A DNA stretch of 43,112 nucleotides from positions 1 to 43,112 of the forward strand of contig CAZNCQ010000026.1 of assembly GCA_964571275.1 (NCBI GenBank). The letters run 5' to 3'. Source of the DNA: DASRQZ01 sp964571275 (GTDB taxonomy: Bacteria > Myxococcota_A > Polyangia > Fen-1088). How positions within the stretch are numbered: the first letter of the stretch is position 1; the number at the start of each line of letters is the position of its first letter. The notes beneath the pieces are model-generated. The model worked only from the letters and a program-made list of their open reading frames with translations, was not told the DNA's origin and did no database searches. Shown here one piece after another: positions 15,658 to 24,728 of this stretch. Position numbers and translations under genes: made by a program.

Positions 15658-16578
15658 ATGACGACCGCAGCCCTGCCTGCCCCTGAAAATCCTTCGCCTT
15701 CGCCTTCGCCCATACCCTCGCCGTCCGATTTCGCGATGACCCGGGGCGATTACTTCCGGCCCGTCACCTTCGGTTTCTGGATGGTCCACCTCGCGGCGCT
15801 CGGCGGCGTCTTCTACGTCGGGTTCTCGCTGCGCGGTCTGGCGCTGGCGATCGGCGTCTACTTCGTGCGCATGTTCGTGGTGACCGCCGCCTATCACCGC
15901 TATTTCTCGCATCGGTCGTTCAAGACCTCGCGCTGGTTCCAGCTCGTGCTGGCGCTGGGCGCGCAGAGCGCGGCGCAAAAAGGCGTGCTCTGGTGGGCGA
16001 GCCACCACCGCTGGCACCACAAGTTCTCCGACCTCGATCCCGACGTGCACTCGGCGCGGCTGCGCGGCTTCTGGTACTCGCACCTCGGGTGGATCCTGAG
16101 CCCGCACTGGAACCAGACAGACGAATCGCGTGTCGGTGATCTCGCGCGCTATCCGGAGCTGCGCTTCCTCAACCGCAGTGCCATCTGCCTGCTGCCGGCG
16201 GTCGCGCTGGCGCTCGCCTTCTACCTCGTCGGCGGCTCTTATGGTCTGGTCTGGGGCTTCTTCGTCTCGACCGTCATGCTCTGGCACGGCTCGTTCTCGA
16301 TCAACTCGCTGTCGCACATGTTCGGCGGCCGCCGCTACGCCACCAGCGACGACTCACGCAACAACTGGGCGCTGGCGATCATCACCACCGGCGAGGGCTG
16401 GCACAACAACCACCACCACTATCAAAGCTCGGCCAATCAGGGCTTTCGCTGGTGGGAGATCGACGTGACCTATTACCTGCTGCGCCTCATGGCGCTCTGC
16501 GGCCTGATCTGGGACCTGCGCCGCCCACCCGCCGAGGCGCTTGCGGGCCCCCTAGCGCCACGGCCTCTGTCAGAATGA
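15658..16578 (+). CDS. Fatty acid (acyl-CoA/acyl-ACP) delta-9-type desaturase
   Basis: A 306-aa membrane di-iron desaturase. The three histidine boxes are complete: HRYFSH, HHRWHH and HNNHHHY. Hydrophobic segments lie around residues 38-75 (FWMVHLAALGGVFYVGFSL and following) and 180-215 (ICLLPAVALALAFYLVGGSY and following). The N-terminus has a Pro/Ser-rich tail (PSPSPSPIPSPS). ATG 15658 is preceded by AAGGAG. It introduces a double bond into membrane acyl chains and so controls fluidity. The histidine kinase begins 4 nt after its stop, so it heads a three-gene operon with its probable regulators; four 11-bp direct repeats lie upstream. Confidence 0.95.
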   Translation: MTTAALPAPENPSPSPSPIPSPSDFAMTRGDYFRPVTFGFWMVHLAALGGVFYVGFSLRGLALAIGVYFVRMFVVTAAYHRYFSHRSFKTSRWFQLVLALGAQSAAQKGVLWWASHHRWHHKFSDLDPDVHSARLRGFWYSHLGWILSPHWNQTDESRVGDLARYPELRFLNRSAICLLPAVALALAFYLVGGSYGLVWGFFVSTVMLWHGSFSINSLSHMFGGRRYATSDDSRNNWALAIITTGEGWHNNHHHYQSSANQGFRWWEIDVTYYLLRLMALCGLIWDLRRPPAEALAGPLAPRPLSE

Positions 16579-16582
16579 AGGG

Positions 16583-17512
16583 GTGAATGCCCGCGCGCCC
16601 ACGACCCGCTTACTGCACCGCGCGCGCCTGATCTTCGTCCTGACGGCGCTGCTGCCGACGGTGCTCATGACGGCGATCGGCATCGTCCTGGTGGCGACCG
16701 GCGGCTCGAAGTCGGCGTCGCTGGTCGGCGGCATCCTGGTGCTGGCGTTCTGCGCGACCGCGCTGACGGGATACACCGTGGGGACGATCTTCGTGACGCG
16801 CGGGGCCGCGCTGGCCGGCGTGCAGAACGAGTTCCTGTCGGCGGTGTCGCACGAGCTGCGCACGCCGCTGACGTCGATTCGCTTGTTCATCGACACGCTC
16901 CGCGAAGAGCGCGTGCAGGACCCGGTCGAACGGCAGCGCTGCCTGACCGTGATCAATCAAGAGCTGACGCGCCTCGACGGCATGGTCGGCAAGCTCATCG
17001 AGCTGTCGAAGATCGAGTCGCGCCACGCCGTGTTCGAGCGGCGCACCGTCGCGGTCGCCGACATCGTCAACGACGCGCTGGCGGCGTTCGAGACCGTGCG
17101 CTTCGGCAGCGACGTGACGCTGAACGTGCAGATCGAGGCCGGGCTGACGGTGTCGGGAGATCGGGGCGCGCTGGCGCAGGCGGTGGGCAACCTGCTCAAC
17201 AACGCCTGGAAGTACACCCACGCTCAGCAGAAGCTCATCTCGATCGACGCCACCTCCGACATCGACCACGTGATCATCGCTGTCACCGACAACGGCGCCG
17301 GTGTGCCGCGCTCCGAGCAGGAGGCGATCTTCGAGAAGTTTCGGCGCGGGACCGCGGCGCTGAAGAGCGGCAGCCAGGGGACGGGCCTCGGCCTGGCGAT
17401 CGTGCGCGCGATCGTCAAAGCCCACCACGGCAAGGTCGACGTGCGCTCGGGCGGCGACCACGGCGCCCGCTTCCGCATCACCCTACCCCGCCTGCGCGAG
17501 GTGGCGACGTGA
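16583..17512 (+). CDS. Intramembrane-sensing histidine kinase
   Basis: A 309-aa sensor kinase. Two transmembrane helices (about 15-38 and 45-68) are joined by only a few residues (TGGSKSAS), so there is essentially no periplasmic domain and the stimulus is probably sensed in the membrane. HisKA has its His in AVSHELRTPL (about 88); HATPase_c carries the N box NLLNNAWKYT, DNGAGVP and GTGLGLAIV. GTG 16583 has GAAGGG just upstream and lies 4 nt after the desaturase stop. It overlaps the response regulator in a GTGA. Pairing with the following OmpR-type regulator is near certain; a role in lipid or fluidity sensing is inference from the neighbour. Confidence 0.93.
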   Translation: MNARAPTTRLLHRARLIFVLTALLPTVLMTAIGIVLVATGGSKSASLVGGILVLAFCATALTGYTVGTIFVTRGAALAGVQNEFLSAVSHELRTPLTSIRLFIDTLREERVQDPVERQRCLTVINQELTRLDGMVGKLIELSKIESRHAVFERRTVAVADIVNDALAAFETVRFGSDVTLNVQIEAGLTVSGDRGALAQAVGNLLNNAWKYTHAQQKLISIDATSDIDHVIIAVTDNGAGVPRSEQEAIFEKFRRGTAALKSGSQGTGLGLAIVRAIVKAHHGKVDVRSGGDHGARFRITLPRLREVAT

Positions 17513-18333
17513 CCGCGGCGGGCACGGGCACGGGCGCAGGCGCCGGGACGAACGAGTCGGGCAGCCGGGCGTTCGTGATCGTCGTCGAGGACGATCCGGC
17601 GATCGCCGAGGGCCTCGCGCTCAACCTCAAGCTGCTCGGCTACCGGCCGGAGGTGATCGCAGACGGCGAAGCCGCGCACGAACGGATCGTCGCCGGGCGG
17701 CCGGACCTGGTGCTGCTCGACATCTCGCTCCCCAAGCAGAGCGGCATCTGGGTGCTGGAACGCCTGCGCGAGGCGCAGGACCACGTGCCGGTGATCGTGC
17801 TGTCGGCGCGCCAGGACGAGTTCGAGAAGGTCGCGGCGCTGCGCCTGGGCGCGGACGACTACGTGACCAAGCCCTTCGCGCTCGCCGAGCTGCTCGCGCG
17901 CGTCGACGCGGTGCTGCGGCGCGCGCGGCTGAGCGGACGCGCGGGGACACCGGAGCGCCGCGCCGAGAGCCCTGCGGACAGCAGCAGCGCGAGCGGCCCC
18001 GAAGCCGCGGCGCCGGCGGTCAGCTCGCAGAGCGCGCTGCGCTTCGGCGATCTGATCGTCGATCTCGCGAGCCGCACGGTCACGCGCGCCGGCCAGCTGG
18101 TGAAGCTCACCCATCTCGAATTCGAGCTCCTGAGCTTCTTCTGCCGCAACAGCCGGCGGGTCTTCTCGCGCGAGGAGCTCGTGCGCGAGGTCTGGGGCCT
18201 GCGCCAGGGCGGCCAGGCGCGCACCGTCGACAACTTCGTCGCCCAGCTGCGCGCCAAGCTGGAGCAGGATCCCGAGCAGCCGCGCCACCTGCTCACCGTG
18301 CGCGGCAGCGGCTACCGATTCGCGCCCGAGTGA
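17509..18333 (+). CDS. OmpR/PhoB-family response regulator
   Basis: A 274-aa regulator. It has a low-complexity Gly/Thr N-terminus of about 20 aa, then a receiver domain (IVVEDDPAIAEGL; phospho-acceptor Asp in LVLLDISLPKQSG; Lys in DDYVTKPFALAELL), an Ala/Ser/Glu-rich linker of about 45 aa, and a winged helix (LTHLEFELLSFFCRNSRRVF, then REELVREVWG and the recognition helix TVDNFVAQLRAKLE ending GSGYRFAPE). GTG 17509 overlaps the kinase stop. The likely DNA target is the 11-bp-repeat array at 15570-15613 upstream of its own operon. Its 3' end overlaps the convergent MMPL gene by 22 bp. Confidence 0.94.
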   Translation: MTAAGTGTGAGAGTNESGSRAFVIVVEDDPAIAEGLALNLKLLGYRPEVIADGEAAHERIVAGRPDLVLLDISLPKQSGIWVLERLREAQDHVPVIVLSARQDEFEKVAALRLGADDYVTKPFALAELLARVDAVLRRARLSGRAGTPERRAESPADSSSASGPEAAAPAVSSQSALRFGDLIVDLASRTVTRAGQLVKLTHLEFELLSFFCRNSRRVFSREELVREVWGLRQGGQARTVDNFVAQLRAKLEQDPEQPRHLLTVRGSGYRFAPE

Positions 18334-20948
18334 AGCAAGCGTTGCGCGCCCGTCGCGCAGAGCAGGATCAACGCCGCCGGCAGCACCGCGACGGCCGTCG
18401 ACAGGCAGCTCACCTCGCCCGAGACCGCCACCGCGCCGAACGACGAGAGCGCGCGGTTCTTCGCGATCAGCAGCGACGAGTAGCCGAGGATCGTGGTGAG
18501 AGAACAGAGCGCCACCGCCGGCCCGGTGGTGTGCACGGCGCGCCGCATCGCTTCGAGGCGCAAGCGCGCGGGCGCCGCGTCCGAGGAGGCCGCCGACGGC
18601 GTCAGGTTGGCGAGCTCTTGCCGGTAGCGCGCCATGATGTTGACCGCATAGTCGACGCCGATGCCGAACGTGATCGGGAACGCGACGAAGTTGATGTAGT
18701 TGATCTTCATCCCCGAGGCCAGCGTCGCGCCCAGCATCCACACCACGCCCAGCGACAGCGACCCGAGGACCCACAACCCCGTGCGGCGCCCGCGAAAGAT
18801 CAGCGTCACGAGCAGCGCGACCGAGATGAAGGCGATGGCGCTGGCGATCGGGCCATCGTGCTGCAACGTCCGGGTGATGTCGCTGGCGATCGGCACGTAG
18901 CCCGCGACCCGCCCCGATCGGTGGCCCGGCGTCACGCCCTCGGCCCCCGCCGCCCGCAGTCGTCCGACCAGGAACGCGAGCTCGTTGGTCTGCCACAGGC
19001 GCTTGGTCAGCTGCGGGAACACCAGCACCGTGCGGCCGATCGAGCCGTCGCGCTCCCGCATTCCCGCGGTCAGCGACGACGGCACATCCTCGAGCCGCAC
19101 CGGGAGCAGCGGGCCCTGGCCCAGCAGGCGATCGACCAGCTGCAATGAATCCGGCGATAGCTGGGCGCGTACCACCGGGGTGATCATGTGGCGGATGCGC
19201 TCGATCTCGACGACGCGCGCCGGCTGATCCGGCGGCACGACGTCGTCGATGTCGCGCACCTGCGCGATCAGCTCGCCGAGGCGTGGCTGCTGCTCGTCGC
19301 GGCGCACGTGCGCGGCGACGCCACGCGCGTCGGCGACCGAATCGGTGAGGATCACCGTCGGCGAGAGGTTGCGCTGCAGCACCTCGTCCATCTTGCGTCC
19401 CCAGTAGCCTTCGCCCGACGTCCCGGTGTCGCGCCGGCGCAGGCGCGAGAAGTCGGATTCGATGTGCGACGAATCGAAGCGGCTGATCTCGAACAGCGCG
19501 GCCACCGTCAGCGCGACGGCGGCGATGGTGATCGGCGCCGCGTGCCGCTGCAAGAGCTGCGTCAGGCGTCCCACCTCGGCGCGCCGTACGTCGGGGCCGC
19601 GCGACGGCCAGCGCTCGCGAGGGGCGCGCCGCTCGAGCCACGCCACCAGCGGCGGCGTCAGCACGAACGCCGAGATCCAGGCGGTCAGCATGCCGATGCC
19701 GCCGATGAATCCGAACTGGCGGAAGCCGCGGAACTGCGTGACCGCGAGCGAGCCGTACGAGGTGGCGGCGGCGAGCGCGGCGACCAGCGTGCCCGGCAGC
19801 GCGCCCGCGATCGCCTGGACGAGCGCCGGCTCGACCGGTGTGCCGCGCCGCCGCGCCTCGGCGTAGCGCGCGAGCCAGACGATGCCGAAGTTGACGCCGT
19901 TCCCGAGGACGATCGATCCGAGAAACGCAGTGCTCGAATTCAGGCGATCGATCCCGAGAGGCAGCACGGCCGCCAGCCCGAAGGCGACCACCGTCCCGAT
20001 GGCGAGCGGGACCAGCAGCGCGGGGATCGCGATCCACCAGCCGAAGAAGAGCAGGATCACCCCCAGCACCGTCGATACCACCAGCACCGTCGAGATCCCC
20101 AGGTCCTCGGACAGAGCTTGCAGCTCCTCGACCGAGACCGCGACGTTGCCGGCCAGGCCGACGCGCATGCCGGACGCGTAGTGCGCCGGGCCGCCGAGCC
20201 GGCGCAGGTCGTCCTCGACGCGCGAGACCAGCTGCCGCGCGCCGGCGAGCCGCGCGGTGCTCTCGGTGCCTTCGATCAACAACACGGAGACCGCGGCGCC
20301 GGCGCTCGAGAACCGCGCGTGATTCCCCGCGGTGCCGGGCAGCTGGCGGCGGTACTTCTGCTCCAGATCGTGAAAGTCGAGCGGCGGCGCCGGCTCGTCC
20401 TCGAACAGGATGTCGAGCTTGCGCCGCGCCTCCCAGGATTTTCGCGTCTGGATGCGCCGCTGGATCTCGGCGAGATCCGCGGGCGCGATGTAGAGCGGCC
20501 CGAACTGATCGAAGAAGCGCTTCTCCTCGTCGGCGCCGACGCGCACGCTGCGCACCAGCGTCCCGGGATAGGTGCGCACGCGCGCCGCCAGATCGTCGAG
20601 CAGGTGCTCCGCGGCTGGTAAGCGATCCGCGCGCCCCGCATCGACGACCACGCCCAGCGTCGACAACCCGGGCACGCGGGCGCGCAGCTCGTCGGTGGCG
20701 ATCACGCTCGGCGCGCGCCGGGGCAGCAGCTCCTCGATGTCGCTGCTGAGCTTCCGGTAGAGCTCGGCCGTGAGCCAGGCCGCCGGCACCGTCAGGACCA
20801 GCGCGACCGCAGCCAGCAACCGCCCGCGCCGCACGGACCAGGCCACCCATCGTTGGGCGAATCCTGCCGCGCGTCCTCGCGCGCGCCCCGACGCGCGTGG
20901 TTCGGCCGTGTGCTCGCGCCCGGAGTGGCCCTGTCCCGCGCCCGCCAT
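18312..20948 (-). CDS. MMPL/RND-family transporter, HpnN-like
   Basis: An 878-aa RND-superfamily exporter of the MMPL branch. The first helix is about residues 40-58 (LLAAVALVLTVPAAWLTAEL), followed by a large periplasmic domain (SSDIEELLPRRAPSVIATDE), a first helix bundle (GISTVLVVSTVLGVILLFFG, LGNGVNFGIVW), a second periplasmic domain (SDFSRLRRRDTGTSGEGYWG) and a C-terminal bundle with NYINFVAFPITFGIGVDYAV. The two-repeat order and length fit the hopanoid-associated HpnN transporters, but no hopanoid gene is in the window, so the lipid cargo is uncertain. ATG 20948 has GGGAGGAG just upstream; the open frame continues 61 codons further without similarity. It is divergent from the Vps62-like lipoprotein. 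Confidence 0.9.
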   Translation of the reverse strand: MAGAGQGHSGREHTAEPRASGRARGRAAGFAQRWVAWSVRRGRLLAAVALVLTVPAAWLTAELYRKLSSDIEELLPRRAPSVIATDELRARVPGLSTLGVVVDAGRADRLPAAEHLLDDLAARVRTYPGTLVRSVRVGADEEKRFFDQFGPLYIAPADLAEIQRRIQTRKSWEARRKLDILFEDEPAPPLDFHDLEQKYRRQLPGTAGNHARFSSAGAAVSVLLIEGTESTARLAGARQLVSRVEDDLRRLGGPAHYASGMRVGLAGNVAVSVEELQALSEDLGISTVLVVSTVLGVILLFFGWWIAIPALLVPLAIGTVVAFGLAAVLPLGIDRLNSSTAFLGSIVLGNGVNFGIVWLARYAEARRRGTPVEPALVQAIAGALPGTLVAALAAATSYGSLAVTQFRGFRQFGFIGGIGMLTAWISAFVLTPPLVAWLERRAPRERWPSRGPDVRRAEVGRLTQLLQRHAAPITIAAVALTVAALFEISRFDSSHIESDFSRLRRRDTGTSGEGYWGRKMDEVLQRNLSPTVILTDSVADARGVAAHVRRDEQQPRLGELIAQVRDIDDVVPPDQPARVVEIERIRHMITPVVRAQLSPDSLQLVDRLLGQGPLLPVRLEDVPSSLTAGMRERDGSIGRTVLVFPQLTKRLWQTNELAFLVGRLRAAGAEGVTPGHRSGRVAGYVPIASDITRTLQHDGPIASAIAFISVALLVTLIFRGRRTGLWVLGSLSLGVVWMLGATLASGMKINYINFVAFPITFGIGVDYAVNIMARYRQELANLTPSAASSDAAPARLRLEAMRRAVHTTGPAVALCSLTTILGYSSLLIAKNRALSSFGAVAVSGEVSCLSTAVAVLPAALILLCATGAQRLLHSGANR

Positions 20949-21025
20949 CGCTCCTCCCAATCTGGGGGACCGCCCAATCGGCACACGTCCGGAGCACTCC
21001 CGAAATCCGTACAGCCGGGGACTCC

Positions 21026-22339
21026 ATGAAGGACCGCCGCCGAGCGCAAAGCCCCCGACGACGCGCGCGCTGGATCGCGGGCATGCTCGCGCTGGCGGCA
21101 GTGGCGCCGGGCTGCGTGCTCGGGCTCTCACACGCCGGTAACCACAGCACGGTCTCGGCGGCGTCGCTGGCCTTCGATCGCAGCAAGCCGATGCCGCTGA
21201 CAGCCAGCGAGGAGCGCGCGCCGGCGTTGCAAGGCCTCGTCCACCGGTTCAACCCGGCGCTGGCGCTGCCCGACGCCGACGGCCCGTGGCCGGTCGACGT
21301 CTCCTACGCCTGGAGTGACGGCGGCGATCTCCACGCGCGCACCGTCGGCGCCGGCGGCCGGACCCTCGACGACCGCGTCGCCCGCACCGCCGCCAGCCTC
21401 GGCCAGAAAGCCTGGAACGACCTACCCGCACGCGACAGCGCGGGTCGCGCGATCCAGTACTGGGTCGACGCGCCGGGCGACGACTCGGTCTCGCCGAAGG
21501 GCCGCACGATGTGGCGCGAGCGCTGGCGCGCGATCGCCGGTGTCGATCCCGCGCGCTCACCGTTTCCGCCGACGGAGTACGCGCACGCTTTCTGGCTCGA
21601 CCGCGCCAACGGCCGCCTCGCGATCCAGTACTGGTTCTATTTCCCGTTCAATGAGTGGATCAACCATCACGAGGGCGACTGGGAACACGTCGAGGTGATC
21701 CTCGAGGGGCACGCCTGCGCGCTCGAGGACGCGACGGTCGTCGACCGCTTCCACGCCATCGGGTACGAGTTCTTCTTCCACGGCTGGCGCTACCAGCCGC
21801 AGAACGTGCTGCGCGTGCGACAGATGGCGCCCGACGGATTCGCCGCCGGCGCCACCAACGACGATCACGTGCTGGTGTTCACGGGCGGGCGCGGGCAGTT
21901 TCTGTGGTGGAAGGGCTCGCAGAGCGGCGGGAGCTATCCCTTGCCCGCGCGCTACGCCGGCGCCGGCAGCGGCCTCGGCCCGCTCCGCCCCGCCGACGAC
22001 ACGCGCCGGCCCGCGCGCTTCATCCCTGCCGAATCGTTTCGCGTGGTGCTGCTGCCCGATCCGCGGCACCTCGACACGCGCGCGCATCCGGAGCTGTCCT
22101 GGCTCGCGCTGCCGTTCTACGCGGGAGCGCCGCGCGCGCGCGTCAATCCTCCGCTCATGGACGCGCTCGGCGGCGGCGGCGCGCCGTTGCAACCGGGACG
22201 GCGGCCCGAATGGAGTGGCGTCGATCATCATCCGCGATGGACGGGAACGCCGCTGCTCGACGACACGCTCCGCTACCTGCCGCGTGATTGGAAGCTGATC
22301 GGGCCGAGTGCGGATGGAAGTCAACTAGCCCGTCGTTAG
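21026..22339 (+). CDS. Vps62-like (DUF946-type) lipoprotein
   Basis: A 437-aa exported protein: Arg-rich N-terminus, hydrophobic stretch, and lipobox AVAPGC near residue 32. The central part has YWFYFPFNEW followed by NHHEGDWEHVEVIL, the HEGDWE-type motif of Vps62/DUF946 proteins, and later LVFTGGRGQFLWW. The motif also recalls GHRHDWE of NPP1-like toxins, but the rest does not match those. Function is unknown. ATG 21026 gives a sensible signal peptide. It starts 77 bp from the divergent MMPL exporter; the spacer has two CCCAATC copies (20956, 20973) 17 bp apart. Confidence 0.75.
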   Translation: MKDRRRAQSPRRRARWIAGMLALAAVAPGCVLGLSHAGNHSTVSAASLAFDRSKPMPLTASEERAPALQGLVHRFNPALALPDADGPWPVDVSYAWSDGGDLHARTVGAGGRTLDDRVARTAASLGQKAWNDLPARDSAGRAIQYWVDAPGDDSVSPKGRTMWRERWRAIAGVDPARSPFPPTEYAHAFWLDRANGRLAIQYWFYFPFNEWINHHEGDWEHVEVILEGHACALEDATVVDRFHAIGYEFFFHGWRYQPQNVLRVRQMAPDGFAAGATNDDHVLVFTGGRGQFLWWKGSQSGGSYPLPARYAGAGSGLGPLRPADDTRRPARFIPAESFRVVLLPDPRHLDTRAHPELSWLALPFYAGAPRARVNPPLMDALGGGGAPLQPGRRPEWSGVDHHPRWTGTPLLDDTLRYLPRDWKLIGPSADGSQLARR

Positions 22340-22395
22340 CTTTCGTCCAGTAGCGCGCAGGGCGCACACGACGGGGGTGAGACGTGATCAGGCAG

Positions 22396-23406
22396 TCAAG
22401 TGTTGGAGCCGCGATCACCGCGCGTCACCCGGGCGATCAGCAACCCCGACAGAGGAACGAACACCAGCTGCCGCACGCGCTGCAGCAGCACCAGCGTCAG
22501 CCCCGCCGCCGGACCGATCCCCAGCGCGGCCGCCACCAGCGCCTGAACGCCCTCCTGCAGGCCGAGCTGGCCGGGGATGAACGTGCCGGCCACGGAGAGC
22601 GCGATCGGCACCGCGGAGAAGATCGCGGTCTGGCGCCAGCCCGACGGCAGACCGAGCAGGCGCAGGCCAGCGTAGATCTCCAGCGCGAACAGCAGGCGCG
22701 ACGCGAGATGGATCGAGAGCCCGGCGAGCAGCGTGCGCCGCGGCCCGATGAGCATCGCGCGCAGCGACGGCTCCCACGCGCCCGGCGCACGTATACGGCG
22801 CGGAGCGAACGTCGCCAGCAGGCGATTCCAGGCTCGACCGAGCTGTCCGCGCGCGGCGATCAGCGCGACGCCGCCGGTGACGGCGACGATCGCTACCGCG
22901 ACGACGAGCGCGCCGGTGATCAGCGCCGGCGGCAACGACCCGAGCGAGCGCGCCGACCCGGCGGCCGCGAACAGAAAGAGCGCGCCCGCGACGAGATAGA
23001 TCAGACGATCGACGACGAGCGCGGCGGTACCGCTCGACCAGCTCGGGCGCGGCATCCAGAGCAGGCGGCCCGCCTCACCGAGGCCGAAGAACGGCAGCAG
23101 GGCGGCCAGGCCCGAGGCCGCAAACCGGCTGGTGACCACGGCGCCCCAGGATGGACGCGCGCGCGCCGGCAACAGCAGCGCCCAGGGGATCGCGCCGACG
23201 GCGGTCGCGACACCATAGGCGGCGAGGATCCAGAGAAATCGGGGGCCGACCCGCCCGAGCGCGCGTCCGATCGGCGCCACGCCGATCCGCCGCACCAGAT
23301 ACACGGTCAGCGCCAGGCCGAGCAACCAGGCGAGCCAGGACACGCTTCGGGACGCGAAGCTCGGGCGCGGTCGAGACGGAGCCGCAATCTCTTCGAGGTG
23401 AGCCAT
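22396..23406 (-). CDS. Flippase-like integral membrane protein (LPG synthase TM / UPF0104 family)
   Basis: A 336-aa protein with about eight transmembrane helices of the lysylphosphatidylglycerol-synthase-TM/AglD2 family (COG0392). Typical segments are LPFFGLGEAGRLLWM, VDRLIYLVAGALFLF and the C-terminal GTFIPGQLGLQEGVQALV (G-x-P-G-x-x-G-x-x-E signature). Members act in translocation or modification of lipid-linked compounds, for example hopanoid HpnL or archaeal AglD. ATG 23406 lies only 2 bp from the start codon of the divergent glycosyltransferase, and no ribosome site is seen, so a later start is possible. It probably works with the adjacent glycosyltransferase and phosphatidyltransferase. 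Confidence 0.87.
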   Translation of the reverse strand: MAHLEEIAAPSRPRPSFASRSVSWLAWLLGLALTVYLVRRIGVAPIGRALGRVGPRFLWILAAYGVATAVGAIPWALLLPARARPSWGAVVTSRFAASGLAALLPFFGLGEAGRLLWMPRPSWSSGTAALVVDRLIYLVAGALFLFAAAGSARSLGSLPPALITGALVVAVAIVAVTGGVALIAARGQLGRAWNRLLATFAPRRIRAPGAWEPSLRAMLIGPRRTLLAGLSIHLASRLLFALEIYAGLRLLGLPSGWRQTAIFSAVPIALSVAGTFIPGQLGLQEGVQALVAAALGIGPAAGLTLVLLQRVRQLVFVPLSGLLIARVTRGDRGSNT

Positions 23407-23408
23407 CC

Positions 23409-24728
23409 ATGATCAAACGTAGGGGCGAATCGTGGCGGGTGCCGGAGCGATCTCGCCGGCGGTTGCTCTATGTACAGCCCTGCTCCAGTTTCGGCGGCGC
23501 CGAACGTCAAGCGTCGTTGAACGTCCCGGGCCTGGCGAACGCGGGCTTCGACGTGCTGCCGCTGGTCGGGCCCTCGTCCACGATCGTCCGCTGGCTCAAC
23601 GACAACGGCGTCGAGGAGCTGATCCACGCGATGGAGTTTCCGGGCGGCGGCCCGAAGCTGACCGGCTGGGCTCGCGCGCGGATACCCTTCGTCTACGTGC
23701 GGGCCGTCCACCGGATCGCCGAGCGCATCGAGGCGCTCGTGCGCGGGCGGCAGATCGACGCCATCCTCGCGGCGATGCCATTCTCGTGGGTCGCGGCCAC
23801 GCCGGTCGCGCGACGGCTGGGCGTACCGATCATCTGGCGCGCCGGCGGCACCGAGATCCATCCCATCGAAAGAGCGATCCTGACGGCGTGGGCGGCGCTG
23901 AGCCCGCCCGACCTGCTGGTCTGCTGTGGCCAGGCGGTGCACGATCGCTTCGCGGACCTGGTGGGCGCGCCGTCGGTGGTGGTCAACAACGGCGTCGACA
24001 CCGAGGCCTTTCACCCGACCGCGGGCGACGCGCGAAGCTACCGGCCCGAGGGCGCCGGCCTGGTGGTCGGCTTCGCGGCGCGCCTGGTGCCGCAGAAGCG
24101 CCCCGAGGATTTCCTGCGCATGGCGGCCGAGATCGCGCCGTTTCACCGCGACGTGCGCTTCCTCATCGCCGGCGAGGGCAGCCGCCGGCCGCTCTACGAG
24201 GAGATGGCGGAGGTGTCGCCGGCCGCCGACCAGGTCCGCTTCCTCGGGTACGTCGAGGACATGCGGTCGTTCTATGCCGCGTGCGACATCATCGTGCTGC
24301 CGTCGCGCTCGGAGGGCTGCCCCAACGTCGTGCTCGAGAGCATGGCGATGCGCCGCGCGCTGGTGGTCTCGAACGCCGCGGGCACGCGCGAGGTGGTGAC
24401 GCACGAGCGCGAGGCGCTGGTCTTCCCCATCGGCGACATCGCGGCGTTTGCCGCCGCCGTCCGCCGCGTGATCGAGCAGCCGGCGCTGCGGCGGGATCTC
24501 GGACTGCGCGCCCACGAACGCGTCGAGAGTGCGTTCAGCACGCACGCGAGCACGCACCATCTCGCCGCGCACCTGCACGAGGTGGCCGATCGCAAGCCGG
24601 CCCCCTGGGTTGTGCCTGTGCCTGCGCCCATCGCGCCCGAGGTGGCGGCCGGGGACGAGCCAGCGGACGAGGCGGTGCGCGCGGCGCGCTGGTGGGCACC
24701 GTCGCGGCTCGCGGGGGATGACCGGTGA
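23409..24728 (+). CDS. GT4-family glycosyltransferase
   Basis: A 439-aa GT-B glycosyltransferase. The N-terminal domain starts LLYVQPCSSFGGAERQA (acceptor side). The C-terminal GT1 domain has GFAARLVPQKRPEDFL, FLGYVEDMRSFYAACDIIVL and the E-x7-E motif SEGCPNVVLESMAM that binds the nucleotide sugar. A Pro/Ala-rich tail follows. The start is ATG 23409 with GAGG about 10 nt upstream, though the flippase start is 2 bp away on the other strand; GTG 23440 is an alternative. The stop overlaps the next gene (GTGATG), so it is coupled to the CDP-alcohol phosphatidyltransferase. This points to a glycosylated phospholipid or lipid-linked glycan rather than free polysaccharide. Confidence 0.93.
   Translation: MIKRRGESWRVPERSRRRLLYVQPCSSFGGAERQASLNVPGLANAGFDVLPLVGPSSTIVRWLNDNGVEELIHAMEFPGGGPKLTGWARARIPFVYVRAVHRIAERIEALVRGRQIDAILAAMPFSWVAATPVARRLGVPIIWRAGGTEIHPIERAILTAWAALSPPDLLVCCGQAVHDRFADLVGAPSVVVNNGVDTEAFHPTAGDARSYRPEGAGLVVGFAARLVPQKRPEDFLRMAAEIAPFHRDVRFLIAGEGSRRPLYEEMAEVSPAADQVRFLGYVEDMRSFYAACDIIVLPSRSEGCPNVVLESMAMRRALVVSNAAGTREVVTHEREALVFPIGDIAAFAAAVRRVIEQPALRRDLGLRAHERVESAFSTHASTHHLAAHLHEVADRKPAPWVVPVPAPIAPEVAAGDEPADEAVRAARWWAPSRLAGDDR

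Noticed and set aside
17224..21252. A 1,342-aa open frame on the minus strand
   Set aside because: It is a different frame of the MMPL and response-regulator region with no recognisable domain; the genuine frames there are full-length family members.
22340..22395. Terminator between the Vps62-like lipoprotein and the flippase gene
   Set aside because: No stable stem followed by a T-run is visible in the 56-bp convergent gap.
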